This document shows positions 33,561 through 42,720 of a DNA stretch of 62,933 bases, piece by piece; positions within the stretch are counted from its first letter, which is position 1; each line of letters starts with the position of its first letter. The position numbers and the translations under genes are program-made. The DNA is from Deltaproteobacteria bacterium (lineage in GTDB: Bacteria; Desulfobacterota; Desulfobacteria; Desulfobacterales; SpSt-501): the NCBI GenBank assembly GCA_016219005.1, contig JACRCN010000020.1:1-62933 (forward strand), read 5' to 3'. The notes beneath the pieces are model-generated. The model ran no database searches. It worked only from the letters and a program-made list of their open reading frames with translations, and was not told the DNA's origin.

Positions 33561-33768
33561 ACTCGAACTCGTCCAGCACCCGGCGGACGTTGGCCAGGCA
33601 TCAGGTGCCCTTGGGGTTCTTGACGGCGCACATACAATCGCCCAGGCGCTTGGCGGCAGTGATTTTCTCAAGGATGAGCGACCGACGATTCTGCATCAGA
33701 TCCTGCTCAATGTCTCCGCGCGTGTAATTGAAGCAATAGCAGATCATATCCGCAGGACGATGGTTCAT
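33544..33768 (-). CDS. BFD/CopZ-like [2Fe-2S] protein with in-frame UGA, likely selenoprotein
   Basis: Reading from the ATG at 33768 gives a 74-residue protein if the TGA at 33603-33601 is read as selenocysteine. The sequence has ICYCFNYTRGDIEQDL, CMCAVKNPKGT-U-CLANV and a normal TAA stop. BFD-like [2Fe-2S] domains of the CopZ type end in NPxG-CC-L, so UGA replaces the first Cys of a conserved pair. Just after UGA the mRNA can form the stem CCUGGC/GCCGGG with loop CAACGUCC, which contains the GU expected in a bacterial SECIS. The ATG overlaps the moeA stop (ATGA). Without Sec insertion it would be a 55-residue truncated product. Confidence 0.72.
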
Positions 33769-35000
33769 AACCGGCCCCCCTCGTAGGGCTGCGGCCCGAG
33801 CAGTTGGACGTGAATCGATTCATCAGCGGGGATTTCGTCACGGTCCTCGGGGAGGATGATCAGCGCCTCCTTTTCAGCCATGGATTTCAGGCGGCTTTTC
33901 AAGCGCGCCGGCGATACCCAAAGCTCTCCATCTCTAACTTTCAGCCGCGCGTGGATGAAATCGGTCCAGCCGACCTCCCCGGTCACCGATTCCGCCAAGC
34001 GTGCGGCAGCCATGGGAAAGGGCTTTGGCGCGGCACCCTTCATTTTCATGAGGGCCGGCAGTGCCAGCTGCAAGAAAGCCATCTCGTTCGAGGGCGGGCC
34101 GCCGGGAAGCACGAAGAAGGGCTTGCCGGCCAGCAGGCCGAAACCCACGGGTTTTCCCGGGCCCATCCGCACCCGGTGATAGACCCCCTGCCACTGCAGG
34201 GATCCAACCACCTGAAAGATCAGGTCCTTCTCGCTGCCCCAGGCGCCGCCGCTCGTGAGAAACACGTCGGCGCACGGGAGCAAGCTCAGGATCGCCGCGC
34301 GGATATCTTCCCGGCGGTCTCTGACAATGGCGGTCTCAAACGGGATGTCGAAGGCCGCCAGCCAGCCGCAGATCTCGACCATGTTGCTGGCGTAAAGCTT
34401 TCCCGCCGGCAGGGGCTCTCCAGGCGCCACCACCTCGTCGCCCGTGGCAATGACCGCGGCCCGTGGCGGCCGATGCGCCGTTACGGAGCCATGGCCGGCG
34501 GCCGCGATCAAGCCGAGCAGCGGCGCTGTGAGCACTTCGCCATCGCCGGCCACCATCGCCCCCGACGTCACATCGGTGCCGCGCGGAAGGATATTGCGGC
34601 CGGCTGAGGCCGTGTTGGTGCAGATGACTACACCGCCTGCGACCCGGCAGAACTCCTCCGCGAGAACGGCATCGGCGCCGTCGGGCAGCCGGGCGCCCGT
34701 GGTCACCCGCACGGCGGCACCGGGGGCGATGTGCAGGATGCGCATGTCCCCCGCGCTGAGGGATCCCGCCAGTTTGAGCGCAACCGGGGCGTCTGCCGCG
34801 GCCTTGTCCAGGTCCCGGGAGACGACGGCAAAGCCGTCCTTGCGCGAAGTGCTGATGGAAGGGCTGTCCACGCAGGCCACGATGTCCCCGGCAAGGGTGC
34901 GGCCGACCGCCTGGAGCAGAGCGACCTCCTGCACCCCGCAGGTCGCGACATGAGCCAGGGTCAGCCCGAGGGCTTCATGAAAACCGATGAACGTTCTCAT
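33765..35000 (-). CDS. moeA: Molybdopterin molybdotransferase (MoeA)
   Basis: A 411-residue protein with the MoeA N-terminal region, the central molybdopterin-binding domain and the C-terminal domain. Visible motifs are PSISTSRKDGFAVVSRD, TGARLPDGADAVLAEE, VIATGDEVVAPGEPLP, FLTSGGAWGSEKD and GKPFFVLPGGPPSNEM. MoeA inserts molybdate into adenylylated molybdopterin in the cytoplasm, needed by ArrA and the other Mo enzyme here. It stands alone on the minus strand apart from the overlapping selenoprotein candidate, and is divergent from the nuo operon. Confidence 0.93.
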   Translation of the reverse strand: MRTFIGFHEALGLTLAHVATCGVQEVALLQAVGRTLAGDIVACVDSPSISTSRKDGFAVVSRDLDKAAADAPVALKLAGSLSAGDMRILHIAPGAAVRVTTGARLPDGADAVLAEEFCRVAGGVVICTNTASAGRNILPRGTDVTSGAMVAGDGEVLTAPLLGLIAAAGHGSVTAHRPPRAAVIATGDEVVAPGEPLPAGKLYASNMVEICGWLAAFDIPFETAIVRDRREDIRAAILSLLPCADVFLTSGGAWGSEKDLIFQVVGSLQWQGVYHRVRMGPGKPVGFGLLAGKPFFVLPGGPPSNEMAFLQLALPALMKMKGAAPKPFPMAAARLAESVTGEVGWTDFIHARLKVRDGELWVSPARLKSRLKSMAEKEALIILPEDRDEIPADESIHVQLLGPQPYEGGRL

Positions 35001-35324
35001 CTTGGAAATTCATCAGAAATATAAATTTATGGGTTGACAAAGGGAATCAATCTCTACTATTTTGGATAATGCAAACTCAATGAATTCAATTCAGGTGCTC
35101 ATATCACACGAAAATGGTTAGGATACTTGTTTGCAGAGGACGCTGGAACTTTGGCCCTCACCCAACTCCCTCAAGCCGACATGGGGAGATTTAAAATAAA
35201 TTTTCCGCCTGCCGCAACATGACCGGAGTCTAACCCAAAAAACTGATTGACCACGCGGCCCATCCTAACAGATGCCCCGCCGAGGGGCAATGTCGGTATC
35301 CGCGCAAGCCAAGGGAACACACAA
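35001..35324 (+). promoter_or_regulatory. moeA-nuoA intergenic region with nuo promoter
   Basis: A plus-strand promoter candidate is TTGACA (35034-35039), an 18-bp spacer and TATTTT (35058-35063). This would give an unusually long 5' leader of about 255 bases before nuoA. No riboswitch fold or small gene was recognised in the leader. Confidence 0.5.
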
Positions 35325-35705
35325 ATGCAGTTCAACTGGCTCAACCTATCGGTCATTCTTTTCCTAGGCGCAGGAGTCTTTTTCGGCCTGGCGCCGCTCA
35401 TCGGCGCTACCCTCTTGTCACCCCGGAGCAAGGGCGGGGATATCGGGTTGCCATATGAGTGCGGCATCACCCCGCACGGCCCGGCCCGGGTGCGCTTCGG
35501 CATCAACTATTATTTCTATGCCCTGTTGTTTCTCGCCTTCGACGTGGACGTGCTCTACCTGTTCCCCGTGGCGGCGACCTACCCGGACAGCCCCGGCTGG
35601 GCGGTCTTCTGGGAGCTCGTGGTCTTTCTGGGCATTCTGGCGCTGGCGGTGGTCTATTTCTGGCGCAAAGGAGTCTTCACGTGGCCGCGCAAAGTGATTT
35701 TCTGA
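35325..35705 (+). CDS. nuoA: NADH:quinone oxidoreductase subunit A
   Basis: A 126-residue membrane protein with three helices and the family loop [20 protein letters not shown], followed by [13 protein letters not shown] with the conserved acidic residues near the quinone cavity. NuoA belongs to the membrane arm of complex I. It opens a plus-strand operon of about 19 genes. The next gene, nuoB, begins inside its last codons. Confidence 0.95.
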   Translation: MQFNWLNLSVILFLGAGVFFGLAPLIGATLLSPRSKGGDIGLPYECGITPHGPARVRFGINYYFYALLFLAFDVDVLYLFPVAATYPDSPGWAVFWELVVFLGILALAVVYFWRKGVFTWPRKVIF

Positions 35706-36214
35706 AAAAGGCCGGAACGCACACCGAACCGCCCCTGCTTGACATCAAACCGGTGCAGCAGATTCTGGACCTTTGTCGGGCCATGTCCCTCTGGCCCATG
35801 ACCTTCGGCCTGGCCTGCTGCGCCATCGAGATGATGGCAGTGGGCATGGCCCGCTTCGACATCGCCCGCTTCGGTGCGGAAGTGTTCCGGCCTTCGCCGA
35901 GACAGTCCGATCTGTTGATCGTCGCCGGCACTGTGAACAAGAAGATGGCCCCGGCGGTGGTGCGGCTCTATGAGCAGATGCCGGCACCCAAGTGGGTCAT
36001 GGCCCTAGGCAACTGCTCCATATCCGGGGGGCCGTTTTACTTCGAGGGCCAGTACGCCATCGTCGAGGGCGTGGACAAGATCATCCCCGTGGACGTCTAC
36101 GTCCCGGGCTGCCCGCCCCGGCCCGAGGGGTTGCTGGAGGGCATTTTTGCCCTGCAGCAAAAGCTGACCGGCAAACGCTGGTGGCCCGAACCGCGGGAGG
36201 ACAAGCACGCATGA
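35681..36214 (+). CDS. nuoB: NADH:quinone oxidoreductase subunit B
   Basis: A 177-residue protein holding cluster N2, the last Fe-S centre before quinone. Its ligands are the tandem Cys in [10 protein letters not shown], the Cys in [11 protein letters not shown] and the Cys in [10 protein letters not shown]. The start is taken as GTG 35681, 7 bp after AAGGAG, which makes a 25-bp overlap with nuoA. Confidence 0.95.
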   Translation: MAAQSDFLKKAGTHTEPPLLDIKPVQQILDLCRAMSLWPMTFGLACCAIEMMAVGMARFDIARFGAEVFRPSPRQSDLLIVAGTVNKKMAPAVVRLYEQMPAPKWVMALGNCSISGGPFYFEGQYAIVEGVDKIIPVDVYVPGCPPRPEGLLEGIFALQQKLTGKRWWPEPREDKHA

Positions 36215-36705
36215 GCTCAGAGGCAGAGCTCCGCCTGTTGGCAGACCTGGCCTCGATCCAGGCCCTGCGCAAAAGCTCCGGCGATTATTCGGTGAGCGGA
36301 TGTCACGCCAGCCTTTTTTTGGAGGTCGAGCAGTTGGTGCCCGCCGTGAGCCTGCTCTTCGACCGGGGCTATTTTCTGGAGGACATTGCCGGGATCGACG
36401 TAGCCGAGGGCATCCTGATCGTCTACCACTTTGACCGCTTCGATGCTTCCGGGCGTGTCGCACTGCGGCTGACCGTCCCCCATTCGGCCAAAAAGGCCCC
36501 GTCAATCGCGGCGATCTTCAGCGGGGCCGACTGGCACGAGCGCGAGTGCTTCGACTTCTTCGGGGTGGAGTTCGAAAACCATCCCGACCTGAAGCCGCTG
36601 CTCCTGCCCGACGATCTGGGCATCCACCCGCTTCTCAAAGACAAGGACCGCAAATCCCTTTTCAGCATGCTGCCGTTGCGGCAGATGGTGGACGGGAAGA
36701 CCTGA
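36211..36705 (+). CDS. nuoC: NADH:quinone oxidoreductase subunit C
   Basis: A 164-residue 30-kDa-type subunit of the peripheral arm. The family signature is the acidic, aromatic [20 protein letters not shown], followed by [15 protein letters not shown]. It overlaps nuoB by ATGA. NuoC is not fused to NuoD here, unlike in E. coli. Confidence 0.93.
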   Translation: MSSEAELRLLADLASIQALRKSSGDYSVSGCHASLFLEVEQLVPAVSLLFDRGYFLEDIAGIDVAEGILIVYHFDRFDASGRVALRLTVPHSAKKAPSIAAIFSGADWHERECFDFFGVEFENHPDLKPLLLPDDLGIHPLLKDKDRKSLFSMLPLRQMVDGKT

Positions 36706-36779
36706 CGACGGAGGCGGCGATGGCGGCGCAAGCGGCGGCAGGGTTGCGAAAAGACGGCATGTGCGGAAGGAGTACAGCA

Positions 36780-37253
36780 ATGAGCAGGTACTGCATCATC
36801 CAGGACCAGGACCGGTGCATCGGTTGTCTGAGCTGCGAAATCTATTGCCGGGAGAGCAAGCAGCTACCCGAGGGGCCGCGTCTGTGCCAGATTTTCATGC
36901 TCGGCCGGCGCGTGGTCCGCGGCCTGCCGCGCGAGGCCTACGTTTACATGGGGTGCTTCCACTGCGAAAACGCGGCCTGTGTCGCCGCCTGCCCCACCGG
37001 TGCCGTGAAGAAGCGTGACGCGGACGGCATCGTATACGTGGACTCCGAATTGTGCGTGGGATGCAAAGCCTGCATGGTGGCCTGCCCGTGGGGGGCGGCG
37101 CAGTGGGACCCCCGGACCCAGACGGCCGTCAAATGCGACATGTGCAAGGATCGGATCGATAAAGGCCTCAAGCCGGTCTGCGTTACGGTGTGCACCACGC
37201 AGTGCCTCAGCCTGACCAAGATCGAAGACGCACCGCCGGATGAAGGAGTCTGA
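36780..37253 (+). CDS. Four-cluster ferredoxin (HycB/DmsB-like)
   Basis: A 157-residue electron-transfer protein with four [4Fe-4S] motifs: CIGCLSCEIYCR, CFHCENAACVAACP, CVGCKACMVACP and CDMCKDRIDKGLKPVC. AAGGAG lies before the ATG. It is inserted between nuoC and nuoE, where standard operons have no such gene. A clear paralog occurs at 53073-53585. It may link another donor (ferredoxin, formate or the Mo enzyme downstream) to the complex I arm. Confidence 0.9.
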   Translation: MSRYCIIQDQDRCIGCLSCEIYCRESKQLPEGPRLCQIFMLGRRVVRGLPREAYVYMGCFHCENAACVAACPTGAVKKRDADGIVYVDSELCVGCKACMVACPWGAAQWDPRTQTAVKCDMCKDRIDKGLKPVCVTVCTTQCLSLTKIEDAPPDEGV

Positions 37254-37306
37254 TCCCGGGCGGCCTGCGAGCCGCACGGCGCGAGTATGGTGTCAAGGAG
37301 GACGCT

Positions 37307-37804
37307 ATGCCTGAAGCGGAAGTGATGTGCCAGGAACCCGAGGTCGACTTTACGCTGATTGACCGGATCATCCGTGACGATTTCAACGGAAACCGCGAGG
37401 CCATGATCATGATGATGCAGGCCATTCAGCGGCACTATCATTTCCTGCCCGAACCGGCCCTGCATTACCTGTCACAGGCCATCAGCGTCCCGCTGACCAA
37501 GATTTACGAGGTGGCCACCTTCTACGCTTCCTTCAGCTTGATACCCAAGGGCAAGCACATCCTGCACGTGTGCACGGGCACCGCCTGCCACCTCAAGGGC
37601 AGCGGCGGCATGGTCAAGCACATCGCCGGCAAACTGGGCATCGCGCCGGGAGGAACCACGGCGGACAAGAAGTTCACCCTGGAAACCGTGAACTGCCTGG
37701 GCGCTTGCGCCGTCTCACCGGTGGTGGTCTTAGACGAGAAATACCATCCCAAGGCAACCGTCGGCCTGCTCAACGAGCTGATCGATCAGGTCAATGCCGA
37801 ATAG
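37307..37804 (+). CDS. nuoE: NADH dehydrogenase subunit E ([2Fe-2S])
   Basis: A 165-residue thioredoxin-fold subunit. The [2Fe-2S] (N1a-type) ligands are in CTGTACHLKG (C-x4-C) and NCLGACAVSP (C-x3-C). The N-terminal helices contain YEVATFYASF. In Hnd- or Hyd-type enzymes the same subunit serves the bifurcating NADH module. It follows the ferredoxin gene and precedes nuoF by 12 bp. Confidence 0.95.
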   Translation: MPEAEVMCQEPEVDFTLIDRIIRDDFNGNREAMIMMMQAIQRHYHFLPEPALHYLSQAISVPLTKIYEVATFYASFSLIPKGKHILHVCTGTACHLKGSGGMVKHIAGKLGIAPGGTTADKKFTLETVNCLGACAVSPVVVLDEKYHPKATVGLLNELIDQVNAE

Positions 37805-37816
37805 GGGAGAGACGTT

Positions 37817-39718
37817 ATGAACACAGCAACCAGCGCGGCGGCCGTCCTGTCCGGGGTGAAACGATTCGTGGGCGGGCAGGAACTCGAACAGCATCGCCAG
37901 GCGCTTATCGACCGGACCGACCCCAACGCGCCCCGCATCCTCGTCTGCTGCGGCACGGGCTGCAAGGCCGTCGGCAGCCTGGACCTGCTGGAGACCATGC
38001 AGAATTCCGTGGCCGCATCCGGTGCGGCCATCAAGGTGATGCCGGAGGTCAAACGCACCGGCTGCCACGGCTTCTGTTCGCGCGGCCCGCTGCTTACCCT
38101 CCAGCCTGAGGGGCTATTCTACCAGCGGGTCAAACCCGAGGATGCCGAAGAGATCGTCAAGCAGACGGTCATCGGCGGCGAGCTCGTCAAGCGCCTTCTG
38201 TACAAGCCCCAGGGGGCCAAGGAATCCATCGCCAAGGTAGGCGACATTCCCTTCTTCGCCAAGCAGACCAAGCTGGTGCTGAAACGGGTCGGCCGGATCG
38301 ACCCTTTCGATATCAACGACTCCCTGGTGCATGGGGCCTACAAGGCCTTGAACAAGGTGCTGAATGAAATGAGTCCCGACCAGGTCATCGAGGAGATCAA
38401 GAACTCCAAGCTGAGGGGCCGGGGCGGTGCCGGTTTCCCCACCGGGCTGAAGTGGGAATCCTGCTCCCGTCAGCCGGGACGGCACTACGTCATCTGCAAC
38501 GGCGACGAGGGAGACCCCGGCGCCTTCATGGACGCCTCCGTCATGGAAGGGGACCCCCACGCCGTCCTGGAAGGCATGGCCATCGCCGCCTACGCCATGG
38601 GCTCCGACCGGGGTTTCCTTTACGTGCGCATGGAATACCCGCTGGCGGTCCAGACCCTGACCAGGGCTATCCGCCAGGCCGAGGAGCTGGGGCTCATCGG
38701 CGACAACATCCTGGGCACCGGCTTCAAGTTCAAGGTCTCCGTTTCCACCGGCGCTGGGGCCTTCGTCTGCGGCGAGTCTTCGGCCCTCATGTCTTCCTTG
38801 GAGGGCAAAGTCGGGCGGCCCCGTCCCAAGTACATTCGCTCCACCGAAAAGGGCTTCCGCGACAGCCCCTCCAACCTCAACAACGTCGAAACTTACGCCA
38901 ACGTGCCCGAGATCATCCTGCGCGGCGGTGCCTGGTACACCGGTTACGGCACCGAGCGTTCGGCCGGCACCAAGGTCTTCTCGCTCACCGGCAACGTCCA
39001 CAACGTCGGCCTGGTGGAGGTGCCCATGGGCACCTCCCTGCGCGAGATCGTCTACGGCATCGGCGGCGGCATACCCAACAAGAAAGAGCTCAAGGCCGTG
39101 CAGACCGGCGGCCCCTCCGGCGGCTGCATCCCCATCCCCAAGAAGTTTTTGGACATCAACGTGGGCTTCGGGAAGCTGGCCGAAATCGGCTCGATGATGG
39201 GCTCCGGCGGCATGATCGTCATGGACGAAAACATCTGCATGGTGGAGGTGTCCCGCTACTTCATCAACTTCCTGGTGGAGGAGTCCTGCGGGCAGTGCAC
39301 ACCCTGCCGCGAAGGCCTGACGCGCATGAAGGATATTCTCACCCGCCTCACCCTGGGTGAGGGGCGCGAGGGCGATGTGGAACTCCTGGAGGAGATCGGG
39401 AAATTCACAAACAGCTTCTCACTCTGCGGGCTGGGGACCTCGGCCGCCAACCCGGTGCTTTCCACCATCAAGTATTTCCGCGAGGAATACGACGCCCACA
39501 TCCGGGACAAGAAATGCCCGGCCGGCGTCTGCAAGCCCCTGTACTACTACGAGATCGATCCCGAGAAATGCACCGGTTGCGGCCTGTGCCGGGCGAAGTG
39601 CCCGGCCAAGGCCGTCGCGGGCGAGAAGAAGAAGCCCCACACCATCGACCAGGAGCTCTGCATCAAGTGCATGGAATGCTACAAGAACTGCAAATTCGAC
39701 AGCATCAAGATCATGTGA
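37817..39718 (+). CDS. nuoF: NADH dehydrogenase subunit F, Hnd/Hyd-type with ferredoxin tail
   Basis: A 633-residue flavoprotein, about 200 longer than E. coli NuoF. An N-terminal thioredoxin-like [2Fe-2S] domain (CCGTGCKAV, TGCHGFCSRGP) comes first. Next is the FMN/NADH core (RGRGGAGFPTGLKWE, NGDEGDPGAFMD), then the N3 cluster ESCGQCTPCREG. A C-terminal pair of [4Fe-4S] motifs follows (CTGCGLCRAKCP, CIKCMECYKNCK). This layout is that of HydB/HndC in electron-bifurcating enzymes. It oxidises NADH or reduces NAD+ and may exchange electrons with ferredoxin. Confidence 0.95.
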   Translation: MNTATSAAAVLSGVKRFVGGQELEQHRQALIDRTDPNAPRILVCCGTGCKAVGSLDLLETMQNSVAASGAAIKVMPEVKRTGCHGFCSRGPLLTLQPEGLFYQRVKPEDAEEIVKQTVIGGELVKRLLYKPQGAKESIAKVGDIPFFAKQTKLVLKRVGRIDPFDINDSLVHGAYKALNKVLNEMSPDQVIEEIKNSKLRGRGGAGFPTGLKWESCSRQPGRHYVICNGDEGDPGAFMDASVMEGDPHAVLEGMAIAAYAMGSDRGFLYVRMEYPLAVQTLTRAIRQAEELGLIGDNILGTGFKFKVSVSTGAGAFVCGESSALMSSLEGKVGRPRPKYIRSTEKGFRDSPSNLNNVETYANVPEIILRGGAWYTGYGTERSAGTKVFSLTGNVHNVGLVEVPMGTSLREIVYGIGGGIPNKKELKAVQTGGPSGGCIPIPKKFLDINVGFGKLAEIGSMMGSGGMIVMDENICMVEVSRYFINFLVEESCGQCTPCREGLTRMKDILTRLTLGEGREGDVELLEEIGKFTNSFSLCGLGTSAANPVLSTIKYFREEYDAHIRDKKCPAGVCKPLYYYEIDPEKCTGCGLCRAKCPAKAVAGEKKKPHTIDQELCIKCMECYKNCKFDSIKIM

Positions 39719-39759
39719 CCCGCCGCCGCGCAGGGGCGTGAGGCCAAAGGACGGCAACC

Positions 39760-40563
39760 ATGAAAATCATCCTGGACGGAAAGGAAGTCACGGCAGAGGC
39801 GGGTCGGACCATCCTGGAGGTGGCGCGCCAAAACGGGGTCGACATTCCCACCCTCTGCCACGTCCCGGCGCTCGAGCCTGCCGCCATGTGCCGGCTGTGC
39901 ACGGTGGAGCTGATCGAAAACCGCCGGGCGCGCATGGTGACGGCCTGCAACTACCCCCTGCGGGGCGATGCCGAGGTGCGGACCGACACCCCGTTTCTGC
40001 GGCAGGGCCGCAAGCTGATCATCGAGCTGCTCTACAGCCGCTGTCCCGACTCCACGGTTCTGAAGGAACTGGCGGCGCGCTACGGCGCCGAGCTGGGCCG
40101 GTTTCCGGAGGACAACAAGGACTGCGTCATGTGCGGGCTGTGCGCCCGGGTCTGCGAGCGGGTGGGCGGCAACGTGCTGGCGCTATGCGGCCGCGGGGTG
40201 GAGATCCGGGTGGACACCTCCTTCGGCCGCACCGCCCGGCACTGCATCGGCTGCGGGGCCTGCGCCCGGATCTGCCCGGTGAACAAGATCCAGATCGGGG
40301 ACGAGGGCGCCGAGCGCACGGTCATCATCTACGGCAAGGAGGCCTCGCGCATCCCGCTGCGGCCGTGCACCTCTTGCGGCAAGCCCTTCGGCCCGGTGAT
40401 CGACCTGAGCCTGATCATGGAGCGCGCGGGCGAGACCAAAGTGCCCGCGTTCAACCTCAGCGTCTGCCCCGCGTGCTCGCGGCGCAACCACGCCCGGCGC
40501 CTGGCGGAGCGGCATTTCGAGCAGTACGAGATCGAACCGCGCGAGACGGGCGAGGACGATTAG
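39760..40563 (+). CDS. Short NuoG/HoxU-like Fe-S subunit
   Basis: A 267-residue protein equal to only the N-terminal part of NuoG. It has a [2Fe-2S] plant-type domain (CHVPALEPAAMCRLCTVE, later VTACNYP) and two [4Fe-4S] motifs (CVMCGLCARVCE, CIGCGACARICP). The His-Cys3 cluster motif usual between them is not intact (YSRCPDS). The C-terminal molybdopterin-like domain of NuoG is missing. The tail holds two further Cys pairs (CTSCGKPFG, CPACSRRN). A separate molybdopterin oxidoreductase gene at the operon end might replace the lost domain. Confidence 0.88.
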   Translation: MKIILDGKEVTAEAGRTILEVARQNGVDIPTLCHVPALEPAAMCRLCTVELIENRRARMVTACNYPLRGDAEVRTDTPFLRQGRKLIIELLYSRCPDSTVLKELAARYGAELGRFPEDNKDCVMCGLCARVCERVGGNVLALCGRGVEIRVDTSFGRTARHCIGCGACARICPVNKIQIGDEGAERTVIIYGKEASRIPLRPCTSCGKPFGPVIDLSLIMERAGETKVPAFNLSVCPACSRRNHARRLAERHFEQYEIEPRETGEDD

Positions 40564-40567
40564 GCCC

Positions 40568-41734
40568 ATGGGTCACGATGTGAACGAAAAGCTTACCGGC
40601 GACTTCTACACGAAACATTTTGCGCCGGCCCTGTCCGAAGACGGTGACACCCTGATCCTCAACATCGGTCCGCAGCACCCCGCCACCCACGGCGTTCTGC
40701 GGGTGGTCGTGGAGCTGGACGGCGAGTACATCCGCAAGAGCGAGCCGGTCCTGGGCTACATCCACCGCATGCATGAACAGATGGGCGAGGTGAAGACCTA
40801 CCCGCAGTATCTGCCCAACATGGGCCGGGTGGACTACCTGCATGCGCTCGCCTGGAACTGGGCTTATGTTGGCGCGGTGGAAAAACTCATGGGGATTACG
40901 GTGCCGCCGCGGGCCGAGTACATCCGCGTCATCACCTGCGAGCTCAACCGCATCTCCTCGCACCTGCTCTGGTGGGGGGCCTACCTGCTGGACTTGGGCG
41001 GCTTCACCCCGATCCTATACGGGTTTGCCGACCGCGAGCGGATCCTGGACATCCTGCAGATCGTCACCGGCTCGCGCCTGACCTACTGCTACTTCCGCTT
41101 CGGCGGGGTCGTAACCGACGTCACCGACGAGTTTATCGCACTCACGCGGCAGTTCTGCCGGGATTTCACGCAGCGGCTGCCCATGTACCGCGATCTCGTG
41201 ACCGGCAACATGATTCTGCGCGGGCGCTGCGAGGACATCGGGGTGCTGTCGCCGGAGATGGCCCGGCGCTACGGTGCCACCGGCCCGGTGCTGAGGGGCT
41301 CGGGGGTTGCCTATGACGTGCGCCGCTTCGAACCCTATTCCGTTTACGACCGGCTGGCCTTCGACATCCCCACCGGCCAGGCGGGCGATGCCATGGACCG
41401 CTACGAGGTGCGCATGGCCGAGATGGCCCAGAGTGTCCGCATCATCGAGCAGGCGCTGGAGGCCCTGCCCGCAGGCGACGTTGTCAGCCCGGACCTGCCC
41501 GAGCGCGTGATTCCGCCGAAAGGCGAAATCTATTTCGCGGTGGAGGGCGCACGCGGCAAGATCGGTGTCTACCTCCTGAGCGACGGCACGGCCAAGCCCT
41601 ACCGCCTCAAGCTGCGCTCGCCCAGCTTCTCGAACCTGAGCCTCTTCGCGGAACTGGCCCAGGGCACGCTCCTGGCCGACGCCATCTCCATCATGGGCAG
41701 CCTCGACCTGGTCATTCCGGAGATCGACCGATGA
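40568..41734 (+). CDS. nuoD: NADH:quinone oxidoreductase subunit D
   Basis: A 388-residue 49-kDa-type subunit that shapes the quinone pocket with NuoB. The quinone-binding loop GPQHPATHGVLR is near residue 35, and ELNRISSHLLWWGAYLLDLG and FEPYSVYDRLAFDIPTG are conserved. It starts 5 bp after the NuoG-like gene and overlaps nuoH. In this operon the NADH module genes (E, F, G-like) interrupt the usual C-D order. Confidence 0.95.
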   Translation: MGHDVNEKLTGDFYTKHFAPALSEDGDTLILNIGPQHPATHGVLRVVVELDGEYIRKSEPVLGYIHRMHEQMGEVKTYPQYLPNMGRVDYLHALAWNWAYVGAVEKLMGITVPPRAEYIRVITCELNRISSHLLWWGAYLLDLGGFTPILYGFADRERILDILQIVTGSRLTYCYFRFGGVVTDVTDEFIALTRQFCRDFTQRLPMYRDLVTGNMILRGRCEDIGVLSPEMARRYGATGPVLRGSGVAYDVRRFEPYSVYDRLAFDIPTGQAGDAMDRYEVRMAEMAQSVRIIEQALEALPAGDVVSPDLPERVIPPKGEIYFAVEGARGKIGVYLLSDGTAKPYRLKLRSPSFSNLSLFAELAQGTLLADAISIMGSLDLVIPEIDR

Positions 41735-42720
41735 TTGCACAGCTGACAGCATGGCTCATGCATCCGCTTGGGCACATGATCGCCGCCCTCGCGGCCATCA
41801 TGGCGTTTGTGGGCGTGAACGGCCTGGTGCTGGTCTACATGGAGCGCAAAGTGGCTGGCTTCATCCAGCGCCGGCCCGGCCCTTATGAAGTCGGGCCCCA
41901 AGGCCTCCTGCAGCCGGTGGCCGACGCCGGCAAGCTGATCAGCAAGCAGTTGGCCACACCGGAGGGAGCGGACCGGCTGATGTTCTGGGCCGCCCCCATT
42001 CTCTCCATGGCCCCGGTGGTGATCTGCTTTCTGCCGATCCCCTTCAGCCCCCTGCTGACGGGCATGGACGTTAACCTGGGGCTGCTGCTCATCCTGGCCT
42101 TCTCGGGCTTGAACTCGCTCGCGCTGTGCCTGGCCGGCTGGGGATCGAACAACAAGTACAGCCTGCTGGGAGCCGCGCGCGCCGTGGCCCAGGCCGTGGC
42201 CTACGAGATCCCGCTGCTGTTATCCGTGCTGGCTGTAGCCTTCCAGACCGGCTCGCTCAACCTCTCGGTCATCGCCCAGGAGCAGACTCGGGGCCTGCTG
42301 TCCTGGAACGTCTTTACGCACCCCCTGGCGTTTTTCATTTTCTTCGTCGCCTCCGTGGCCGAAACCAACCGCTCGCCCTTCGACCTGCCCGAAGCCGAAA
42401 GCGAGCTGACCGCGGGGTTTCACACCGAGTACTCGGGCATGGGCTTCGGGCTGTTCTTCCTGGCCGAGTACTCTTACATGGTCATCGTGTGCGCCGTGGC
42501 CACGGCCCTTTTCCTCGGCGGCTGGGACGGCCCGGTGCTTCCGGGGATCTGGTGGTTTCTGGCCAAGGTCTTCGGTCTCATTTTCGTGATGATGTGGTTC
42601 CGCTGGACGTTTCCGCGGGTGCGCTTCGACCAGCTTCTGAACATCTGCTGGAAATGGCTTATTCCTCTCGGTCTGCTGAACCTGGTCGTCACGGCCCTGA
42701 TGATAAAACTGGTGAGATGA
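41731..42720 (+). CDS. nuoH: NADH:quinone oxidoreductase subunit H
   Basis: A 329-residue membrane subunit with about eight helices that joins the peripheral arm to the pump modules and lines the quinone channel. Key motifs are VNGLVLVYMERKVAGFIQRR and the acidic loop ETNRSPFDLPEAESELTAG. The ATG overlaps the nuoD stop (ATGA). Length and motifs are standard. Confidence 0.95.
   Translation: MIAQLTAWLMHPLGHMIAALAAIMAFVGVNGLVLVYMERKVAGFIQRRPGPYEVGPQGLLQPVADAGKLISKQLATPEGADRLMFWAAPILSMAPVVICFLPIPFSPLLTGMDVNLGLLLILAFSGLNSLALCLAGWGSNNKYSLLGAARAVAQAVAYEIPLLLSVLAVAFQTGSLNLSVIAQEQTRGLLSWNVFTHPLAFFIFFVASVAETNRSPFDLPEAESELTAGFHTEYSGMGFGLFFLAEYSYMVIVCAVATALFLGGWDGPVLPGIWWFLAKVFGLIFVMMWFRWTFPRVRFDQLLNICWKWLIPLGLLNLVVTALMIKLVR

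Noticed and set aside
35063-35324. Riboswitch (for example a Mo-cofactor type) in the nuo leader
   Set aside because: The leader is long, but I could not recognise a conserved fold, and the downstream genes are not Mo-cofactor genes.
42126-42716. Long N-terminal extension of NuoI
   Set aside because: It overlaps nuoH in another frame; the ATGA overlap at 42717 gives the standard NuoI length.
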